NCBI GenBank assembly: GCA_946811695.1
Contig: OX328132.1
Coordinates: 95,995,456 to 96,059,455, forward strand
Direction of reading: 5' to 3'
DNA: 64,000 nucleotides
DNA from: Gonocerus acuteangulatus
Taxonomy: Eukaryota > Arthropoda > Insecta > Hemiptera > Coreidae
The notes under the pieces are model-generated. The model had not been told where the DNA came from. It worked only from the letters and a program-made list of their open reading frames with translations, and searched no databases. Below, in pieces: positions 61,649 to 64,000 of the stretch. Positions within the stretch are counted from its first letter, which is position 1; the number at the start of each line of letters is the position of its first letter. A program made the position numbers and the translations under genes.

Positions 61649-61930
61649 TTGTGTCTCTCTTAACATGATACTGGGCAGAGTTTTTTTTCCGCCACAAAAC
61701 ATGATATACAGCGTTATCTTCAAACGATTGACGAATTCGTTAGCCTTATATGACAGGGGGGGGGAGTCAAACACTAATTTCACAATACCAGCTGTAGTTT
61801 TTGTTGCAATGCATCAAAAGTCTGTATTCGTTGTAGAAATCTAAAAAGAAAATACGGTGTAAAAATTAAAATACGGCAAAAATACCCCGAAGGTAAAGAA
61901 ATCGTTACCCCAGAACAAAAAAAAAACAAA
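61136..61930. other. Spacer between the foldback arms
   Basis: Contains (TA)n tracts (61372-61410, 61609-61634) and, from about 61640, a relative of the 51746 array (GGCAGAGTTTTTTTTCCGCC, TACCAGCTGTAGTTTTTGTT). No transposase domain is visible. Confidence 0.65.
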
Positions 61931-62830
61931 AATAATTTGACATGTCTTTAACTATATCAGAACTCCTTCTTATAGACCGTAGTTGCAATTTCAAATTTAC
62001 CACATGCATTTTTCAAGTATAATAATTGTTGAAAAATACTTCTCATCATTTCTTGTACCAGAACTCTTGGGAAAATCATAAGTCATGTCTTTAAGTATGT
62101 CAGAACTCTTTTGGAATAATTAGAACTCCTTCTTATAGACCGTGGTTGCAATTTCAAATTTATCACATGCAGTTTTCAAGTATAATAATTGTTGAAAAAT
62201 ACTTCTCATCATTTCTTGTACCAGAACTCTTGGGAAAATCATAAGTCATGTCTTTAAGTATGTCAGAAGTCTTTTGGAATAATTAGAACTCCTTCTTATA
62301 GACCGTGGTTTTAATTTCAAATTTATCACATGGAGTTTTCAAGTATAATAATTGTTGAAAAATACTTCTCATCATTTCTCGTGCCAGAACTCTTGGGAAA
62401 ATCATAACTCATGTCTTTAACTATATCAGAACTCTTTTGGAATAATCAGAACTCCTTCTTATAGACCGTAGTTGCAATTTCAAATTTATCACATGGAGTT
62501 TTCAAGTATAATAATTGTTGAAAAATACTTCTCATCATTTCTTGTACCAGAACTCTTGGGAAAATCATAAGTCATGTCTTTATTGATATCAGAACTCTTT
62601 TGGAATAATGAGAACTCCTTCTTATAGACCGTGGTTGCAATTTCAAATTTATCACATGGAGTTTTCAAGTATAATAATTGTTGAAAAATACTTCTTATCA
62701 TTTCATGTACCAGAACTCTTGGGAAAATCAAAAGTCATGTCTTTAACTGTATCAGAACTCTTTTGGAATAATGAGAACTGTCAAATTTCGAGCGGCGTTG
62801 AATTTTTTATTTTTACATATATGAACGTAT
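61930..62830 (-). repeat. 163-bp tandem array, right arm
   Basis: Inverse units of the left array, about five full copies plus a divergent outer unit ending near 62830. Open frames here are read through the repeats and are not genes. Confidence 0.9.
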
Positions 62831-63309
62831 TTTACAAGTATAATAATTTTTTTTAAATACTTCCGATTAATCCTTGTATCAGAACTGGTCGGAAAGTCAT
62901 TGTACATGACTTGAACTATATTAGAACTCGTTTAGAATAATTAAAACAACTAGTTATTGATTGGCTTTAGATCTCAAACCGTGTGTATATCGGGATAATT
63001 TTAGTAAATCTTTTTCTTTTTTAATCGTTTTTTTTTGCTTCTAAAATGTAGAACTATCCTCAGAACTCTTACAAATCTATGATTTTTTTAATTCTGACAA
63101 TTGCTGATACGGAAAATGTCGAAAAACAAAATGATTTGCTGTGTGAACTTGGCAAATCATTTGTTATGCCATTTTTTTTTGCTTTAAAGGCCGGAACTAT
63201 TAGTTTAACTTATCAAGAACTCTAGAACTATTCAAAATAAAGCCAGAACTCTCAAAAAATCTTGAGTTTCCACGAAATGAGACGCCAGCTTCACACACAC
63301 CTTCAAATG

Positions 63310-64000
63310 CCTTAACCCTGACGTGCTGGTGTGAAACGGACTCCGGATTCGGATACAGCGTTTCGAAATACATAATAATATATGTAACTGGCCAAGTTGG
63401 AATTGCACAAATAAGTGAGAGGTTATTATGAGGTTCTTGACAAGGTATTAAGAGCCTAAAACTTAGCCCAATACTATGATAACATAACTTTCATAGGAAA
63501 ACTGTTTTTGGGAGGGACCTGGAACTTGGCCTTTTTTTTCAACGTTAGTTTTTTGGGGGGATATCAATACTTTTTTTAAGTGAATTTTAAGTTTGCGCCA
63601 TCGAAATGGCCTAAGGAGGATGAGCACGACCGTGAACTATATTTTATTATTCAATCTACTTTTTATCGTATCGGTATTTTATTTTTTATAACTTTACTAG
63701 CTGTTACCTGGCGTGCCATGCTACACCTACTTGCTCCATCTAGAAAAGCAAAAATAAATTAGAAACCAAATAAGTAATATAAAATCTAATAATGCAAATC
63801 TGTAACTGTTTGGGTTCGCAGTTTTGAGCCCCAGACCTTTGAACTGTGAATCCTAGACCATTTTGACCTAGCCTATAACACTCCCCGGGTCAAGACTTCT
63901 CTGTGTACCATGTTTGGTCAAAATCGGTCAAACAGTGTAGATTTGTACGAGGAAGAAACATACAGACAGACAGCTGATTTTTCCTAGCCTATGACACTCT
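63310..64000. other. Right edge of the window
   Basis: The last 200 bases (CTATAACACTCCCCGGGTCA, GGTCAAAATCGGTCAAACAG, GAAACATACAGACAGACAGC) resemble the 3' tails of arthropod transposons with repeated ACAGACAG words, probably an element continuing beyond the window. The 60-residue frame at 63580 (LLAVTWRAMLHLL) comes from the same kind of sequence and I do not call it. Confidence 0.4.

Larger units (their letters stand above)
59920..63300. mobile_element. Foldback (MULE/FB-like) transposon with tandemly repeated long arms
   Basis: Ends GTGTGTGTGAAGCTGGCGTC on both strands, flanked by a perfect 9-bp duplication CTTCAAATG (59911-59919 and 63301-63309). The left arm (59920 to about 61135) and right arm (about 61930 to 63300) are inverse copies of each other, the outer 500 bp nearly identical. 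The inner arms are tandem units of about 163 bp (anchor CTTGAAAA at 60561, 60724, 60887, 61051 on the left; about five inverse units on the right). Long repeated arms plus a 9-bp duplication are the hallmarks of Drosophila FB elements, related to Mutator transposases. No transposase is seen, so it is non-autonomous. Confidence 0.88.

Noticed and set aside
60374..62856. Several 70-80-residue similar open frames
   Set aside because: They are the same reading of the 163-bp tandem units in the foldback arms, not a gene family.
59920..63300. CRISPR-like or satellite array
   Set aside because: The units are head-to-tail within each arm and inverse between arms, with a target duplication outside; this is a transposon.
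63580..63762. 60-residue open frame at the window end
   Set aside because: Unrecognised, no splice or promoter context, and its end resembles a transposon tail.

Overview
This window is AT-rich animal nuclear DNA, most likely from an arthropod. The evidence is one intron-containing host gene with canonical GT-AG splice sites, embedded in a dense mix of transposons: an env-bearing Ty3/gypsy (errantivirus-type) element, mariner and pogo derivatives, RNase-H-bearing and RTE-type non-LTR retrotransposons, Penelope-like elements, tRNA-derived SINEs, hAT-type MITEs and many (TA)n arrays. There are no operons, bacterial ribosome binding sites or CRISPR arrays. I cannot name the species from the sequence.

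Host gene (about 1.7-20.2 kb, perhaps to 27.4 kb, + strand). Eight exons splice in frame into a 383-residue multi-pass membrane protein of the TMEM184 / organic-solute-transporter-alpha-like family, closest to TMEM184C. Every exon join keeps phase and the summed coding length (1152 nt) is a multiple of three. Its introns hold a deleted mariner (3.8-4.7 kb), a 5'-truncated RTE element flanked by a 115-bp direct repeat and itself split by a 1.6-kb nested insertion (9.7-12.3 kb), a decayed non-LTR fragment (13.8-14.6 kb) and a nearly full-length but dead antisense non-LTR element with EN-RT-RNase H (14.6-19.9 kb).

20-31 kb: a young Penelope-like element with 0.54-kb inverted arms that carry hammerhead-like cores, then two unclassified inverted-repeat structures (25.3-27.1 and 28.3-29.6 kb), then an eroded antisense coding remnant.

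31-46 kb: two TA-inserting DNA transposons lie in (TA)n DNA, each keeping only the N-terminal DNA-binding part of its transposase. They are followed by a SINE and a 7.07-kb LTR element (36066-43130) with apparently identical 221-bp LTRs, a TATG target duplication, gag, a damaged pol and an uninterrupted env. Next come a DNA transposon with CACAGTGGGC-type ends and a hAT-type MITE with a clean 8-bp target duplication.

46-64 kb: SINE pieces, a second copy of the CACAGTGGGC element, Penelope fragments on both strands, and at 59920-63300 a 3.38-kb palindromic foldback element with long arms built from 163-bp tandem units and a perfect 9-bp target duplication. Apart from the TMEM184C-like gene I see no host gene that I can support.
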